DNA of 6,166 nucleotides from the NCBI GenBank assembly GCA_021780975.1, contig JAJXXS010000372.1, positions 1-6,166 on the forward strand. Reading direction: 5' to 3'. The notes beneath the pieces are model-generated. The model worked only from the letters and a program-made list of their open reading frames with translations. It was not told where the DNA came from and searched no databases. This DNA comes from Pseudomonadota bacterium. Lineage in GTDB: Bacteria > Pseudomonadota > Gammaproteobacteria > Burkholderiales > Thiobacillaceae. Position numbers and translations under genes: made by a program. Shown in pieces: positions 4,845 to 6,166 of the stretch. Position 1 is the stretch's first letter, and every line of letters begins with the position of its first letter.

Positions 4845-5906
4845 ATGCGACTCTCTCAACTCCGCCAACGTCTGCGCGCCCTGGGGGCGGCTCCCTGCCA
4901 TGAGGGGCCGGTGCTGCGTGCCTGGCTGAAGGGGGCACCGCTTAACACCCAGCGGCGACGCGCCGAGGACTTTCTGCCCCTTACCCTGCGCGAGGGCCTG
5001 CCAGGCCTCTTTGCCGAGTGGCAGGGCCTGGCGCGCGTGCATTCTGAGCACCCCGGCGCGGACGGCTCGGCCCGCCTGCTGGTGCAGTTGGCGGATGGCC
5101 AGACGGTGGAAAGCGTACTGCTGCCGAAGGACGGCCTGTGCGTGTCCACCCAGGTCGGCTGTGCGGTGGGCTGCGTGTTCTGCATGACCGGCCGCGCCGG
5201 CCTGTTGCGCCAGCTCTCCAGCGCGGAGATCGTCGCCCAGGTGGTGCTGGCGCGCAGCCGCCGCGCGGTGAAGAAGGTCGTGTTCATGGGCATGGGCGAG
5301 CCGGCCCACAATCTGGAGAACGTGCTGGAGGCCATCGACCTGCTGGGTCAGGAAGGCGGCATCGGGCACAAGAATCTGGTGTTTTCCACCGTGGGCGACC
5401 GGCGCGTGTTCGAGCGCCTGCCCCAGGAACGAGTAAAACCTGCTCTGGCGCTCTCCCTGCACACTACGGATATGGACCTGCGCCGGCGCCTGCTCCCCAA
5501 GGCGCCCGACATCGCACCGGCCGAACTGGTCGAGCTGGGCGAGGCCTATGCGCGCCGCACCGGCTACCCGATCCAGTACCAGTGGACGCTGCTCGAAGGC
5601 ATCAACGACAGCGATGGCGAGCTGGCAGGGATCGCCCGACTGCTGGCCGGCAAATACGCGGTGATGAATCTGATTCCCTACAACAGTGTTGAAGGGGACG
5701 GGAGCGAGGTCGACCCATTCCGCCGCCCCAGCTGGGCGCGCGCCGCCGAGATGGCACGCACTTTGCACCGGCGCGGCATCCTCACCAAGCTGCGCCACTC
5801 CGCGGGGCAGGATGTGGAGGGCGGCTGCGGACAGTTGCGGGCGCGCGCGCTGGGCGTTGCCGAGAGACCTATCGCGGCTGGTCGGGAGTTGCTTCCCCGC
5901 ATCTGA
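4845..5906 (+). CDS. RlmN/Cfr-type radical SAM RNA methyltransferase, short paralogue
   Basis: This 353-residue enzyme belongs to the family that methylates an adenine of RNA (RlmN: C2 of A2503 in 23S rRNA and A37 of some tRNAs). The radical SAM cluster motif C106-x3-C110-x2-C113 lies in STQVGCAVGCVFCMTG. It is followed by FMGMGEP (147-153), the SAM-binding region, ALALSLHTT, and GGCGQL near the C-terminus, where C328 matches the second catalytic cysteine that holds the methyl group in RlmN. Both key cysteines are present, so activity is likely. The N-terminal part is short, and motifs such as NLIPYNSVEG differ from canonical RlmN (NLIPWNPF), which suggests a paralogue with an unknown RNA target. 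The ATG at 4845 is preferred. The in-frame ATG at 4791 has GGGAGG only one base before it and lies upstream of the predicted transcription start. Confidence 0.88.
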   Translation: MRLSQLRQRLRALGAAPCHEGPVLRAWLKGAPLNTQRRRAEDFLPLTLREGLPGLFAEWQGLARVHSEHPGADGSARLLVQLADGQTVESVLLPKDGLCVSTQVGCAVGCVFCMTGRAGLLRQLSSAEIVAQVVLARSRRAVKKVVFMGMGEPAHNLENVLEAIDLLGQEGGIGHKNLVFSTVGDRRVFERLPQERVKPALALSLHTTDMDLRRRLLPKAPDIAPAELVELGEAYARRTGYPIQYQWTLLEGINDSDGELAGIARLLAGKYAVMNLIPYNSVEGDGSEVDPFRRPSWARAAEMARTLHRRGILTKLRHSAGQDVEGGCGQLRARALGVAERPIAAGRELLPRI

Positions 5907-5924
5907 CCGGCTCGGTGCCCGGCC

Positions 5925-6166
5925 TCAGTCGCTTTGTGCCGCCCGGGCCTTGCGCCACGCGCCGGGTGGCGCCCCCACCGCGCGCTTGAAGGCATGCGCG
6001 AAGGCCGCTTCGGAATCGTAGCCGGTGTCGAGGGCGATGCTGGCGACCGTGCGATTGGAATCGCGCAGCAGGCGGGCGCCCAGCTGGATGCGCCAGCTGG
6101 CCAGGTATTGCATGGGCGGCTGGCCGACGTAATGCGTGAAGCGCTGATGCAGGGCCGAGCGCGACA
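5925..6166 (-). CDS. AraC-family regulator, C-terminal DNA-binding part (partial)
   Basis: The frame is open to the right edge and shows 79 complete residues of the C-terminal domain. The visible part begins SRSALHQRFTHYVGQPPMQYL, which is the end of the first helix-turn-helix and the linker helix. The second helix-turn-helix follows with the family signature TVASIALDTGYDSEAAFAHAF, then KRAVGAPPGAWR. This is the standard AraC/XylS end that contacts DNA. The N-terminal effector domain lies beyond the window, so the ligand and target genes are unknown; the sequence resembles AraC proteins with a cupin-type sensor domain, from memory. The start codon is outside the window, and internal Met codons such as that at 6113 are not starts. 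The gene is convergent with the methyltransferase gene, with 18 bases between stop codons. Confidence 0.92.
   Translation of the reverse strand, partial: SRSALHQRFTHYVGQPPMQYLASWRIQLGARLLRDSNRTVASIALDTGYDSEAAFAHAFKRAVGAPPGAWRKARAAQSD

Noticed and set aside
4608..5798. Minus-strand open frame of 396 codons
   Set aside because: It is antisense to the toxin gene and the radical SAM methyltransferase gene, both of which have clear family motifs on the plus strand.
5907..5924. Possible terminator hairpin CCGGC / GCCCGG between the methyltransferase and AraC genes
   Set aside because: There are only five pairs with a bulge and no T-run. CCGG is self-complementary and common by chance in DNA this GC-rich.
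1..6166. CRISPR arrays, tRNA or rRNA genes, and a defence island
   Set aside because: No regularly spaced repeats, cloverleaf sequence, rRNA segment or defence gene beyond the single toxin-antitoxin pair was seen on either strand.

Overview
The window looks like a GC-rich proteobacterial chromosome segment, most likely gammaproteobacterial. This rests on the high-GC third codon positions, the class I (proteobacterial-type) phosphoribulokinase homologue, the sigma70-like promoter shapes and the AraC and ParE families. No rRNA, tRNA or other strong taxonomic marker is present, so the placement is tentative. The window is gene-dense, and no stretch over 300 bases lacks a gene.

Layout: (1) 1-1004, minus strand, an IS630-family transposase with an intact DDE triad whose last few residues lie beyond the left edge. 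The insertion-sequence end probably lies near 1070. (2) 1166-1510, plus, a small membrane protein with a helix / pore-loop / helix layout like a two-helix ion channel but with a degenerate filter. (3) 1511-1660, a spacer with two GTCAGACC/GACAGACC-type motifs that may be remnants of a REP/RAYT-type repeat element. (4) 1661-1855, plus, a 64-residue four-cysteine protein of unknown function. (5) 1938-2891, plus, a divergent phosphoribulokinase homologue. (6) 2976-4004, minus, a GalT/Ap4A-phosphorylase-like protein of the HIT superfamily, convergent with the kinase. (7) 4138-4774, plus, a complete type II toxin-antitoxin operon (ribbon-helix-helix antitoxin, ParE-like toxin), with a near-perfect 20-bp palindrome over its predicted -10 element. 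(8) 4845-5906, plus, a radical-SAM RlmN/Cfr-type RNA methyltransferase that looks like a short paralogue and may be transcribed almost without a leader. (9) 5925-6166, minus, the DNA-binding end of an AraC-family regulator cut by the right edge.

The genes do not form one pathway or operon: apart from the toxin-antitoxin pair they are single transcription units in mixed orientation. I see no convincing new multi-gene system. The most unusual item is the phosphoribulokinase homologue. It keeps the ATP-binding and catalytic residues, but three basic residues that bind ribulose-5-phosphate in the Rhodobacter enzyme are replaced, and it carries a basic insertion of about 23 residues. Its true substrate may therefore differ.
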